Below are positions 46,911-55,615 of a stretch of 64,000 nt of DNA, one piece after another. The position numbers were made by a program, and so were the translations under genes. Positions within the stretch are counted from its first letter, which is position 1; the number at the start of each line of letters is the position of its first letter. Source of the stretch: Eubacteriaceae bacterium. Lineage in GTDB: Bacteria > Bacillota > Clostridia > Lachnospirales > Lachnospiraceae. The notes under the pieces are model-generated. The model was not told where the DNA came from, made no database searches, and saw only the letters and a program-made list of their open reading frames with translations. The DNA lies in NCBI GenBank assembly GCA_910575665.1, contig CAJTFB010000019.1, positions 1 to 64,000 on the forward strand, in the 5' to 3' direction.

Positions 46911-47510
46911 ATGGCAGAGATCAAGGTGACGCCTTGTGAGATCGATGGCTTATATGTTATCGAGCCACAGGTGTTTGGAGATGAACGGGGTTACTTTATG
47001 GAGACCTATAACAAGAAAGAGTTTGAGGCGAAGGGACTTACTATGGAATTTGTTCAGGATAATGAGTCCATGTCTAAAAAGGGGGTGCTCCGGGGGCTTC
47101 ATTTCCAGAAGAATTTTCCCCAGGGAAAGTTGGTCAGGGTGCTGTCAGGAGAAGTCTTTGATGTAGCTGTAGATATCCGCAAAGGATCTCCGACCTTTGG
47201 GAAATGGTTTGGAGTCGTTCTTTCGGACGAAAATAAAAAGCAGTTTTACGTTTCTAAAGGATTTGCACACGGTTATCTGGTATTGTCAGAGCGGGCAGTT
47301 TTTTCTTATAAATGTACAGATTTTTACCATCCGGAAGACGAGGGTGGGATTCGGTATGATGATCCCCAGATCGGCATTGACTGGCCCATCAGCGAGGATA
47401 TGCAGATTATCCTGTCAGAAAAGGACAAGCATCATGAGGGGCTAGAAAACCAGTCTCTTGTCTTTGATTATAATAAGTTACAGCCGGATACAGACAGTTT
47501 GAATTACTAA
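46911..47510 (+). CDS. rfbC: dTDP-4-dehydrorhamnose 3,5-epimerase
   Basis: 199 residues. Third step of dTDP-rhamnose synthesis. RGLHFQ (catalytic His), KLVRVLSGEVFDVAVDIRKG and KGFAHGYLVLSE are the standard RmlC motifs, and the Asp/Tyr dyad region is present. GGAGGTG precedes the ATG. rfbA, rfbB and rfbD are not in the window. The product could feed the surface polymer built by the first locus. Confidence 0.93.
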   Translation: MAEIKVTPCEIDGLYVIEPQVFGDERGYFMETYNKKEFEAKGLTMEFVQDNESMSKKGVLRGLHFQKNFPQGKLVRVLSGEVFDVAVDIRKGSPTFGKWFGVVLSDENKKQFYVSKGFAHGYLVLSERAVFSYKCTDFYHPEDEGGIRYDDPQIGIDWPISEDMQIILSEKDKHHEGLENQSLVFDYNKLQPDTDSLNY

Positions 47511-47550
47511 AAACCAGCACAATGAGCTGATAAAAGAAAGGAAGGATATA

Positions 47551-48720
47551 GTGAATACAACAGTGACAGATTCAGTAATTTATGTAGGAGCAGATGATAC
47601 GACACTTGATTTATTTGAGAGCCAGTATGTAGTGCCAGAAGGGGTTTCCTATAACTCCTATGTGATTCTCGACGATGAGATAACAATCATGGATACAGTG
47701 GACAAACGTGCCACAGAGGAATGGTTTGCCAATGTGGAAAAGGTTCTTGGAGACAAAACACCGTCCTATCTGGTAGTTTCCCATCTTGAACCGGATCATG
47801 CTGCCAATATCCAGAAGGCGGCGGAAAAATATCCCGATATGAAGATCATAGGAAATGCGAAGACATTTTCCATGATGCCACAGTTCTTTGAAATGGATCT
47901 GACAGACCGCAGTATAGTGGTTAAAGAAGGGGATACGATCTCGATTGGCACCCACACCCTGCAGTTCTATATGGCACCTATGGTTCACTGGCCGGAAGTT
48001 ATGGTAACTTACGAACAGTCTGAGAAAATTTTATTTTCAGCGGACGGATTTGGTAAGTTTGGCGCTCTTTCCCTGACTGAAAATGAGGACTGGGCATGTG
48101 AGGCGAGACGCTATTACATAAATATTGTGGGCAAATATGGTGCTCAGGTTCAGGCGCTTCTCAAAAAGGCAGCTACATTGGACATCGCCATGATCTGTCC
48201 GCTGCATGGGCCGATCCTCAAAGAAAATCTGGGCTATTATATCGATAAATACAATATATGGAGCAGTTACGAACCAGAGGATAAGGGTGTGTTGGTAGCT
48301 TATGCTTCCATTCATGGAAATACAGCAGAGGCAGCGAAGAAGCTCGGTACGATTCTGGAGCAGAAAGGTGCTGAAAAAGTGATTGTCAGCGATCTTTCCA
48401 GAGAAGATATGGCAGAGATCATAGAGGATGCCTTCCGGTACGATAAGATCATTGTTGCAGCGGCTACATACGATGGCGGTTTATTCCCGGTTATGGAGGA
48501 CTTTTTGAACCATCTCAAGAGCAAAAATTATCAGAAACGTATCGTGGGTATCATGGAAAATGGTTCCTGGGCGCCAATGGCTGGAAAACAGATGCGTGCC
48601 GTTTTTGAAGGAATGAAAGAGATCACGATCTGCGACCAGGTGGTTACAATTAAATCTACGATGAAAGATTCCACGATTGCAGATATGGAAAAATTGGCGG
48701 ATGAGATTCTTTCAAAATAA
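47551..48720 (+). CDS. fprA: A-type flavoprotein (flavodiiron protein)
   Basis: 389 residues. Reduces O2 to water (or NO) in anaerobes, using electrons from rubredoxin or other carriers. N-terminal metallo-beta-lactamase-like domain with the diiron motif HLEPDHAAN, later His ligands (MVHWPEVM, CPLHGP), then a flavodoxin domain (ASIHGNTAEAAKKLG, AAATYDGGLFPVM). The start is GTG at 47551 after GGAAGGA. It lies 40 bases after rfbC and may be on the same transcript; functional link is unclear. Protection of oxygen-sensitive enzymes such as the hydrogenase is plausible. Confidence 0.92.
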   Translation: MNTTVTDSVIYVGADDTTLDLFESQYVVPEGVSYNSYVILDDEITIMDTVDKRATEEWFANVEKVLGDKTPSYLVVSHLEPDHAANIQKAAEKYPDMKIIGNAKTFSMMPQFFEMDLTDRSIVVKEGDTISIGTHTLQFYMAPMVHWPEVMVTYEQSEKILFSADGFGKFGALSLTENEDWACEARRYYINIVGKYGAQVQALLKKAATLDIAMICPLHGPILKENLGYYIDKYNIWSSYEPEDKGVLVAYASIHGNTAEAAKKLGTILEQKGAEKVIVSDLSREDMAEIIEDAFRYDKIIVAAATYDGGLFPVMEDFLNHLKSKNYQKRIVGIMENGSWAPMAGKQMRAVFEGMKEITICDQVVTIKSTMKDSTIADMEKLADEILSK

Positions 48721-48742
48721 ACTGCGGATATAAGGTGAGATG

Positions 48743-49492
48743 ATGAGTAAATTACAGAGTGAGCGATATTCCAGACAGATCTTGTTGAAACAGGTAGGGG
48801 AAGAGGGGCAGGAAAAGCTTCTCAATTCCCACGTACTTATTGTAGGAGCCGGTGGACTAGGTTCACCGGCTGCTCTGTATCTGGCGTCGGCGGGAGTCGG
48901 ACATATTGGTATCCTGGATGACGATAATGTGGATCTAACGAATCTTCAGAGGCAGGTCATACATTCCTCCGAGTCCATTGGAACCCCAAAAGTATTATCA
49001 GCAAAAAGGCGGATAGAGGCGTTAAATCCAGATATAAAGGTGTCAGCTCTGAGGGAACGGCTGGAAGAAGACAATGCAAAAGATATATTTAAGGATTATG
49101 ATTTTATTTTGGATGCCACAGATAATTTTCAAACTAAGTTTCAGATCAATGATACCTGTGTTATGTTGAAGAAACCATTTTCCCATGGAGGTATTCAGGA
49201 ATTTGGAGGCCAGCTTATGACTTATGTACCAGGAAAGGGCCCCTGTTACCGATGTATTTTTCAAGAACCTCCAGAGGATGGTGTGATTCCCACCTGTCGG
49301 GAGGTGGGGGTGATCGGCTGCATGGCAGGTATTATCGGCACACTGCAGAGTATGGAGGCGGTGAAGTATCTTTTAGGGATCGGGGAACTGCTCACTGGCA
49401 GGCTGCTCACAGTGGATGCCTTGACGATGGAATTCCGTCAGGTCAGATTCCCGAAAAAAAATCCTGAATGTTCTGTCTGTGGAAAAACTTGA
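48743..49492 (+). CDS. ThiF/MoeB/HesA-family adenylyltransferase
   Basis: 249 residues. Adenylates the C-terminus of a ubiquitin-like sulfur carrier (ThiS/MoaD type). VGAGGLGSPAALYLASAGVG (nucleotide site), the Arg finger in NLQRQVIH, DATDNF, and zinc cysteines CYRC and CSVC are present. The partner carrier gene is not adjacent, so thiamine versus molybdopterin cannot be decided. The first of two adjacent ATGs (48740) is also possible. Confidence 0.88.
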   Translation: MSKLQSERYSRQILLKQVGEEGQEKLLNSHVLIVGAGGLGSPAALYLASAGVGHIGILDDDNVDLTNLQRQVIHSSESIGTPKVLSAKRRIEALNPDIKVSALRERLEEDNAKDIFKDYDFILDATDNFQTKFQINDTCVMLKKPFSHGGIQEFGGQLMTYVPGKGPCYRCIFQEPPEDGVIPTCREVGVIGCMAGIIGTLQSMEAVKYLLGIGELLTGRLLTVDALTMEFRQVRFPKKNPECSVCGKT

Positions 49493-49526
49493 TTTGTTGT
49501 AAGTTATAAATCTCATTTCATTTGAG

Positions 49527-49558
49527 AAGCGTCGGATTTTTACGGCGCTTTTTCTTTT
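49527..49558 (+). terminator. Terminator after the ThiF/MoeB gene
   Basis: AAGCGTCG (49527-49534) pairs with CGGCGCTT (49543-49550) with one wobble, followed by TTTTC and T5. Confidence 0.75.
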
Positions 49559-49565
49559 TAGGAAG

Positions 49566-49610
49566 AACTAAATTATTTAGTTAAAATATTTGAATTTCAC
49601 TAAATTATTT
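49566..49610 (+). promoter_or_regulatory. Repeated operator-like sequence upstream of GH43 gene
   Basis: Palindrome AACTAAATTATTTAGTT (49566-49582) and a second partial copy ACTAAATTATTT (49599-49610), 32 bases apart, about three helical turns. The second ends just before the -35 of the GH43 promoter. The nearby LacI-type regulator is a candidate ligand, though the sequence lacks the CG centre common in LacI operators. Confidence 0.45.
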
Positions 49611-49611
49611 C

Positions 49612-49640
49612 TTGCAATTAAGTTTTGTGGTTATTATACT
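49612..49640 (+). promoter_or_regulatory. Promoter of the GH43 gene
   Basis: TTGCAA (49612-49617), 17-base spacer, TATACT (49635-49640), about 30 bases before the start. Confidence 0.65.
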
Positions 49641-49670
49641 TAATAAAAAATGATATGAGGAGGAATGACT

Positions 49671-51818
49671 ATGTGGAGGATCAAACAGGGAGGCCGGATT
49701 GTTGCAATGTCTATTGTATTGGCTATGATTGTAGTGACAGTGTCGCCCTTTGCACATGTTCGGGCGGCTTCTTCCAAGGTAAAGTTGAATAAGAAAAAGC
49801 TGAATGTTGGGGTCGGAGGTTCCGCTTTTTTGACATTGACAGGAAAGAAAATCAAGTCTGTCAGCTGGAAGAGTTCGAATCGAAAGATCGCAGCAGTCAA
49901 AAAGAACGGCCTTAAAAGAGCCGTAATAACTGGAAAGAAAGTGGGAAAAGTGAAAGTAAAGGCGGTGGTAAAGATGGGGAATAAAAAGAAGAAGGTATTA
50001 TCCTGTACTGTTTTTGTGAAAAAGGCTAAGAAATCAACGGTAACAATGAATCCACCTGCTTCCAGGGCACCGGAGACAGTTCCTTCAACAGCTCTTCCGT
50101 CGAAGACATCGGAACCGGCTGCTTCTCCAACTCCGGAGGGACCAGCTGCATCAACGACTCTTCAGCCGCTTGATACGATTCCACGAGACGAACTTGCGGT
50201 TTGTTCCTATCCTATGATTTTTGCAGATGTGCCAGATCCCTATATTTGTCGAAAAGGTGATACATACTACATGGTTAGTACGACGATGTTTTTGAATCCA
50301 GGGATACCAGTTGCAAAATCGACAGATCTGGTGCACTGGCAGATGGTGGGATATGTGTATGATACGCTGGCAGATGATGAATACGGTAATATGGAGAACG
50401 GCAAGGATATGTATTCTCATGGTTCGTGGGCAGCATCTCTGGTATATAATGAAGATACGGACTTGTTTTATGTCTGTGTCAATACACATGATCAGGGATG
50501 TTTCTTCTTTACGACTGACGATATAGAAGGGGGAACATGGAAACGGTATAAAGCAGATCATGCTTACCATGATTCTGGCATTCTTTTTGAAGATGGGAAA
50601 ATGTATGTATTTAGCACCTACGGGCAATGTGATATGGCACAGGTGGAACTTGTGGAAGATAGCGATGGAGACGGTGTCGGAACGGCTGTGCAGGTTGGGA
50701 AATCGAAAACGATAATCAAGTCTGAAAAATTCAGCGGAATAGAAGGCTGGCATTCGTATCATATCGGTGATTACTATTATTTGCTGTCAATCGGTTCCCC
50801 GATCGGCAAATGGTTTCGCACGCAAATATGCTACCGTACGGATGATCTGCTCGATGGTGAGTGGGAGGAACAGGTTGTATATAGTGGTTCCTCGGGGGGA
50901 TACAGCCAGCAGGGACTTGCGCAGGGCGGGTTAATTGATACGGTATATGGCGAATGGTATGGATACCTGTTTCAGGACCACGAGTCGGTGGGAAGATGCC
51001 CTTCCGTCGTAGAAGTTAATTGGAATTATACCGACGAGAACGGGATTAACTATAAGGACTGGCCGATGATGGGAACTTATGATGAAAATGGGGTATTTCA
51101 TGCAAGTACATCGGAAGCCCCAATCCGTATTCATCTAAAAGACAGCGGCACAGGCAATTATTTGTGGGGTGATGACGATTTCTTTTATCAGGAAGGAGAA
51201 CGGCTGAAACCAATCTGGCAGTGGAATCATAATCCCGACCGGGACAACTGGTCTGTCACGGAAAATCCGGGGTATTACCGGATCCGAAGCGGACGTCTTG
51301 TCCAGAACGTGTATGGGGCGATCAACAGCCTGACACAGAGGGTGTATGGTCCACATTGTGTATCAGAAACAAAAGTGAATACGGCGGGATTAAAACCGGG
51401 CGATTATGCAGGAATCTGTGCGTTTCAGGATTCTTATGGCATCGTTGGGGTAACCTGTGATGCGGATGGAAAGAAATATATTGTTCAGGGTCAGGGAAAA
51501 TTTAATGAACAATCGGACGGTTATTACGAGAAGATTCCTGTGAAGGAAAATGAACGGAGCAGCGAAGCGCTGACATCAAATGAGATAAGCCTGAAAATAG
51601 AATATGATTTTTCCTATACCTCTACAAAAATAGCTGATACGGCGAAGTTCTATTATAGTTTGGACGACGGGCAGACATGGACGGAAATAGGAAAACAATT
51701 GAGGATAACGAATAACTATCAAACGGTATTTATGGGAGCCAGATCCTATTTGTTCATGTACTCGACAGAACAGATGGGCGGATACGCAGATTTTGACTAC
51801 TATAAAATTTACGATTGA
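49671..51818 (+). CDS. Secreted glycoside hydrolase family 43-like enzyme with Ig-like N-terminal domain
   Basis: 715 residues: signal peptide (to about 33), a Lys-rich bacterial Ig-like domain (about 37-120), a Pro/Ser/Thr linker (about 123-165), a five-bladed beta-propeller with FADVPDPYICRKGDTYYMVS (catalytic Asp near the start of blade 1), CVNTHDQGCFFFTTDD and SGILFEDGKMYVF, and a C-terminal beta-sandwich (from about 480) like those of GH43 xylosidases and arabinofuranosidases. No cell-wall anchor. The ATG at 49671 is 8 bases after AGGAGG; the ATG at 49665 is too close. Probably cuts xylan or arabinan side chains outside the cell. Confidence 0.88.
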   Translation: MWRIKQGGRIVAMSIVLAMIVVTVSPFAHVRAASSKVKLNKKKLNVGVGGSAFLTLTGKKIKSVSWKSSNRKIAAVKKNGLKRAVITGKKVGKVKVKAVVKMGNKKKKVLSCTVFVKKAKKSTVTMNPPASRAPETVPSTALPSKTSEPAASPTPEGPAASTTLQPLDTIPRDELAVCSYPMIFADVPDPYICRKGDTYYMVSTTMFLNPGIPVAKSTDLVHWQMVGYVYDTLADDEYGNMENGKDMYSHGSWAASLVYNEDTDLFYVCVNTHDQGCFFFTTDDIEGGTWKRYKADHAYHDSGILFEDGKMYVFSTYGQCDMAQVELVEDSDGDGVGTAVQVGKSKTIIKSEKFSGIEGWHSYHIGDYYYLLSIGSPIGKWFRTQICYRTDDLLDGEWEEQVVYSGSSGGYSQQGLAQGGLIDTVYGEWYGYLFQDHESVGRCPSVVEVNWNYTDENGINYKDWPMMGTYDENGVFHASTSEAPIRIHLKDSGTGNYLWGDDDFFYQEGERLKPIWQWNHNPDRDNWSVTENPGYYRIRSGRLVQNVYGAINSLTQRVYGPHCVSETKVNTAGLKPGDYAGICAFQDSYGIVGVTCDADGKKYIVQGQGKFNEQSDGYYEKIPVKENERSSEALTSNEISLKIEYDFSYTSTKIADTAKFYYSLDDGQTWTEIGKQLRITNNYQTVFMGARSYLFMYSTEQMGGYADFDYYKIYD

Positions 51819-51836
51819 GTGAAAAGTACGCTGTGT

Positions 51837-52847
51837 TCACGAACTTTTTCGTAAGATCAGATTGGCTGCCACTTCTATTTTCACAAAGGTATCTTGTGGA
51901 TTTACGATCTGTTCATGTAAACGTCTTACTGCTATTTGGCCCATGTACTGCTGGGGAACGCGGATGGAGGACAGAGGCGGGGAAATATATATGCAGTGCG
52001 GTATGTCATCAAAGCCAATGATACGTATATCTTTGGGAATTTCATAACCATGTTCCTGAAAGGCCCGGATTGCACCAATGGCGATGAAATCGTTGTCGGC
52101 AAAATAGCAGGAGGCAATCGGTATATTCTGAGCCAGAAGATTTTTTATATCAGCATAGGCCCCTTCAACAGAAGGGGCTACTTTATGTATAATGGAATGA
52201 AATGAGGACATTCCGTTTTTATGTAAAGCTTTATCGAAACCAGTGGCACGTTCTTCAAAGTTATGCAGCGAATAAGAAGAGTGAAGGTATCCGGGCTGGG
52301 TTTTTGTTTGCTGAATCAGGTAGTCTGTCGCGGAAAAGGCACCCATTAAGTTATTAATAAGTACACAGTCCATTTCATGATTTTCAAAATAGTTGTCCAG
52401 CAAAACAATAGGAACAGGACATTTTGAGAAAGAAGAAATATCGAGTTCCTGCATTTGGGTACCCAGTAAAATGATTCCCTTTGCTCCATTTTGTTTTATC
52501 ATGTTTAGATGTTTTGGAATATCATCTCCTTCGTATAGGAACAGGGTATTTAGTATATAGTTATGCTGCTTGCATTCGAGGTCGATCCCCTCCGAAAGCT
52601 GGGAGAAAAAAGGTGTATCAGTGACAAGTATCCCATTTTTGCGGTAAATAATGAGATAAATGTTTTTTGGTTCTGAAGATGACCCGGATGGTGAAATGCG
52701 GGTAAAATCATAGCCGAATTCTATGGCGGCATCCAAAATCCGTTTCCTGGTTTTTGTGCTGACGCCTGGTTTGTTGTGAAGTGCCAGTGATATAGCAGCT
52801 TCTGATAAATTCAATTTTTTTGAAAGTTCTTTAGCAGTGATGGACAA
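51837..52847 (-). CDS. LacI-family transcriptional regulator
   Basis: 336 residues. N-terminal LacI helix-turn-helix (TAKELSKKLNLSEAAISLAL with hinge NKPGVSTKTRKRILDAA) and a periplasmic-binding-protein-like sugar domain (IILLGTQMQ, NNLMGAFSATDYLI, IIGFDDIPHCIYISPPLSSI). The start is TTG at 52847 after GGGGGA. It converges on the GH43 gene, 18 bases from its stop, so it is the likely sensor for that enzyme's sugar. Confidence 0.9.
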   Translation of the reverse strand: MSITAKELSKKLNLSEAAISLALHNKPGVSTKTRKRILDAAIEFGYDFTRISPSGSSSEPKNIYLIIYRKNGILVTDTPFFSQLSEGIDLECKQHNYILNTLFLYEGDDIPKHLNMIKQNGAKGIILLGTQMQELDISSFSKCPVPIVLLDNYFENHEMDCVLINNLMGAFSATDYLIQQTKTQPGYLHSSYSLHNFEERATGFDKALHKNGMSSFHSIIHKVAPSVEGAYADIKNLLAQNIPIASCYFADNDFIAIGAIRAFQEHGYEIPKDIRIIGFDDIPHCIYISPPLSSIRVPQQYMGQIAVRRLHEQIVNPQDTFVKIEVAANLILRKSS

Positions 52848-52901
52848 AAGAATCCCCCGTTCTGAATATAATCATGTACTGATATGAAAGTTTTTACAGA
52901 A

Positions 52902-52927
52902 CAAGAACGTCCGCAGGGACGTTCTTG
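52902..52927. terminator. Hairpin between the PRTase-like and LacI genes
   Basis: CAAGAACGTCC (52902-52912) and GGACGTTCTTG (52917-52927) with a 4-base loop. Neither side has a good T-run, so termination is uncertain. Confidence 0.45.
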
Positions 52928-52963
52928 AAAAAAATCAGAGCTGGCTTCTGGTAGGTAAAACTT

Positions 52964-53614
52964 TTATAATTTCGAATACCCATAGCTGTTCACAATGGCA
53001 TCGATTTTATGTCCAGCTTCACAGAAAGGACAGTGATGCTGAGAGAAGGATTGGTAATCAGGCAGATCATCTGTGTGGAAGATCGATTTGACAGTGTGTC
53101 CCTCTATCTGGTCAGTGGCACTGAAGATTGCCGAGATTCCCTGAATGATCCCGCCATAATATTCTATACACTCCAGACTTTGTGCAATGGTCTTTCCGGT
53201 TGTGGCAGAGGCGAGAAGGAGAAGAACATTTTTTCCCCTCACCATCGGCTGAATGTTATCACGGAACATCATCTGTCCGCTGGAGTTAAACTCTGGTTCA
53301 ATGACGTAGATACTCTGGTGCATATTCATGGAGATCACACCGGCCTCTGTGAGCTTGCTGGCAAGAAAGGCGCCGATCATATAGCAGCCATCCATACAGA
53401 TAATTGTATCAATAGGCGTGCTGTACTGGTATTCTTTCGCCATAGTAGAAGCGGCCTGATAGGCTTCCCTCTGTCCCACTTTCAGACGTGTCATATCCAT
53501 ATAATAATTGATGTGTGAATGGTTTGTGGCAAAATGCCCTGGTACCACCTTAAGAATAAGTTTATTGTTGATTTTGGATGGAATTTTAATTACATTTTCA
53601 AGTTTTTCGAACAT
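52964..53614 (-). CDS. Phosphoribosyltransferase-like protein (orotate PRTase-like), PRPP motif altered
   Basis: 216 residues with the fold order of type I phosphoribosyltransferases: TPIDTIICMDGCYMIGAFLA, then GKNVLLLLASATTGKTIAQSL, then GGIIQGISAIF. The usual PRPP loop has two acidic residues before TTG (DDVxTTG); here the matching place is LLASATTG. A C-terminal CPFC motif with nearby His may bind metal. Either a divergent enzyme or a PRPP/nucleotide sensor. Start 53614 is preceded by AAGGAGG; the frame is open 9 codons further up. It stands alone, not in a pyr operon. Confidence 0.65.
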   Translation of the reverse strand: MFEKLENVIKIPSKINNKLILKVVPGHFATNHSHINYYMDMTRLKVGQREAYQAASTMAKEYQYSTPIDTIICMDGCYMIGAFLASKLTEAGVISMNMHQSIYVIEPEFNSSGQMMFRDNIQPMVRGKNVLLLLASATTGKTIAQSLECIEYYGGIIQGISAIFSATDQIEGHTVKSIFHTDDLPDYQSFSQHHCPFCEAGHKIDAIVNSYGYSKL

Positions 53615-53696
53615 ATTTGCATACCTCCTTACAAAAATCATTGACGTTTATATTCCCTTTAACGCCCATTATACCATGTTCCCTGTTGTTTGACAA

Positions 53697-54083
53697 TTAA
53701 AGTATTTCTTCTGTCTCAGCGGTATCTGCGGTTAATTCCTCCTCTGGATTCTCCGCAACGGCCTGCTTCTTTGGAGGCTGGGACAGGAAAACCAGAGTGC
53801 ACAACAGCACAGATAATACGATCGGAGCTAAGTATATGAAAGTCCGAAAGTCTGGATTGAACTTTGTTCCAGGAGTATTAAAATAGACAAATAGGGCGAT
53901 ATAGATAGAAAATAAAATAATTCCTAACACCGTTCCCAAAATCCTTCCTATTTGTTTCCCTTTGAATCTGGCTTTTAAAAGACAGAATGCAATAGCAAAG
54001 GTCAGGCCTCCGTCAAAAAGACCAAAAATAAGCATACCAACATGAATACCCATAACAATCTCCGTTCCTGCGATTTCACGCAT
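53697..54083 (-). CDS. Small membrane protein of unknown function
   Basis: 128 residues with three predicted membrane spans (about 10-35, 47-68, 83-101) and an acidic Glu/Thr/Ala tail (ENPEEELTADTAETEEIL) that would lie in the cytoplasm or outside. No family recognised. No good ribosome site is seen for its ATG and the upstream region is AT-rich, so the start is uncertain. Confidence 0.55.
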   Translation of the reverse strand: MREIAGTEIVMGIHVGMLIFGLFDGGLTFAIAFCLLKARFKGKQIGRILGTVLGIILFSIYIALFVYFNTPGTKFNPDFRTFIYLAPIVLSVLLCTLVFLSQPPKKQAVAENPEEELTADTAETEEIL

Positions 54084-54154
54084 ATTAATGATAGTATTAA
54101 AACACTTTAAATCTAGTATACTATAAATTAATTTAAATTTCTATCAATTTTTTA

Positions 54155-54183
54155 TTGACATTTGAAAAAAAATGTGATAATTT
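54155..54183 (+). promoter_or_regulatory. Promoter of tRNA-Leu
   Basis: TTGACA (54155-54160), 17-base spacer, TAATTT (54178-54183), 10 bases before the tRNA. Confidence 0.7.
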
Positions 54184-54193
54184 AAATAAGCAC

Positions 54194-54277
54194 GCAGGAG
54201 TGGCGGAATTGGCAGACGCGCAGGCTTCAGGTGCCTGTGGTAGCAATATCGTGTGGGTTCAAGTCCCATCTCCTGCA
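54194..54277 (+). tRNA. tRNA-Leu (CAG)
   Basis: 84 bases. Acceptor GCAGGAG pairs with CTCCTGC; anticodon loop TTCAGGT within CAGGC/GCCTG gives CAG; long variable arm of a class II tRNA; T loop GGTTCAAGTCC. CCA is not encoded. A reading frame that runs through it is not a gene. Confidence 0.97.
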
Positions 54278-54285
54278 TTGTCACG

Positions 54286-54317
54286 AAAAAGATATGAGTT
54301 GATCATATCTTTTTTTT
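54286..54317 (+). terminator. Terminator after tRNA-Leu
   Basis: AAAAAGATATGA / TCATATCTTTTT stem, loop GTTGA, followed by further T. Confidence 0.8.
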
Positions 54318-54335
54318 GTTTTAATCGGAAATACC

Positions 54336-54363
54336 TTTACAACTTCAAAAAATATGGTAAAAT
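54336..54363 (+). promoter_or_regulatory. Promoter of the PrsA-like gene
   Basis: TTTACA (54336-54341), 16-base spacer, TAAAAT (54358-54363). Confidence 0.55.
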
Positions 54364-54406
54364 ATATGATGTATGTTTACAAATATATAGTTTTTGGAGG
54401 AAAGTG

Positions 54407-55570
54407 ATGAATAACTCAAAGAAATTGGCAAAAAACGGTGGGATTGGAGCAGAGAAGCAAAGTAAAGGTTCAGGAAGTGTAATCATTGCTTCGAAAAATA
54501 AAATTTTACTGACACTTGGAATTGCAGCGATTATTATTCTTTGTGCTGGTGTATTTTATATGCAGCTGAGACCTCGAGCGGTTTTGAAGGTGACTCAGAC
54601 GAATGAAGATGGTGGAGAAAAGACCAATACAGTTTATATGAAAGAAGCGGTTTACGATATTTATACTCTTGAGACACAGTTTAATTCCTATGCTTCCTTG
54701 TATCAGCAGATGTATGGTACAACTTATTGGGAGATGGAAAACGCAGACGAGGACGGAAGAAATGGTGCTTCTGCTGCCAAAAAACAGGTGATGGATGGTC
54801 TCAAGCAGAAAGAGATCCTCTATATGGAGGCACAGAAATTAGGACACACATTGACAGACGAAGAAAAGAAAGCAGCGGATGAAAGTGCAACAAAAGCGAT
54901 GGAATCCATGACAGATGGTCAGAAAAAACTTCCAGGGTTGGATGAAGAGACTCTGAAGGAAGTATTTGCGAAAAATGCACTGGTTCAAAAATATAGACAA
55001 GTTATCATTTCAGAGAGCGGCATTGACCGAGAAGCTCTGAAAGCTACCGTGAAAAAAGAAGATTTTCGCCAGTATACGATGCAGTACTATAAAGTAAGCA
55101 ATAAAACAGGTTCCGGGGAAGAAGAAGTGGATGTGACCGCAGAACAGAAGCAGACCAATCTGAACAATATGAAAGCCCTTCAGGAAAAAGCGAAGACTGC
55201 CGAGGACTTTACAAAGCTTCTGGAAGAAAATGATACGACAGGAATCCAGGCAGTTCAGACCCAGGAGCTTTTGGAAAAAGATATGGATAGTTCTTCTTTC
55301 CTGACAAAGAAACTGAGAAAACGTTTGATCAAGATGAGCAATGATCAGATTTCAGATGTCATTGAGGGTGAAGACGGATATTACCTGGTGAAAATGGTAA
55401 ATAACGATGACAGCGCCGCCTATGACAAAGAATGTGATTCTGTAGTGAGCGCTGAGGAAACCAAACAGTTTAATGCGAAATATGCTGAGATTAAAACGAG
55501 ATATAATACAGAAGTTCAGAGCTATTGGAAGGGACGTGTGAAACTCGGTTCCTACACAGCAGTACAATAA
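54407..55570 (+). CDS. Membrane-anchored PrsA/SurA-like foldase
   Basis: 387 residues: short basic cytoplasmic start, one membrane span (about residues 35-57), then an external SurA_N-like helical domain (KKQVMDGLKQKEILYMEAQK, LTDEEKKAADESATKA) and a parvulin-like region (about 225-345: RQYTMQYYKVSNKTG, AEDFTKLLEEND, VIEGEDGYYLVKMVN). No lipobox, unlike PrsA, so it is held by a span. It probably assists folding of secreted proteins; whether the isomerase site is active is unclear. ATG 54407 follows GGAGGAAA. Confidence 0.75.
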   Translation: MNNSKKLAKNGGIGAEKQSKGSGSVIIASKNKILLTLGIAAIIILCAGVFYMQLRPRAVLKVTQTNEDGGEKTNTVYMKEAVYDIYTLETQFNSYASLYQQMYGTTYWEMENADEDGRNGASAAKKQVMDGLKQKEILYMEAQKLGHTLTDEEKKAADESATKAMESMTDGQKKLPGLDEETLKEVFAKNALVQKYRQVIISESGIDREALKATVKKEDFRQYTMQYYKVSNKTGSGEEEVDVTAEQKQTNLNNMKALQEKAKTAEDFTKLLEENDTTGIQAVQTQELLEKDMDSSSFLTKKLRKRLIKMSNDQISDVIEGEDGYYLVKMVNNDDSAAYDKECDSVVSAEETKQFNAKYAEIKTRYNTEVQSYWKGRVKLGSYTAVQ

Positions 55571-55615
55571 TAACATCACAATATGTTTCAACAGACGAGA
55601 TAGGAGAGAAAAGCC

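Noticed and set aside
54155-54406. Upstream extension of the PrsA-like reading frame
   Set aside because: It runs through tRNA-Leu and its terminator; a proper start with GGAGG is at 54407.
55571-55615. Possible purine riboswitch before purL
   Set aside because: Only 45 bases separate it from the previous gene and no aptamer-like conserved loops are present.
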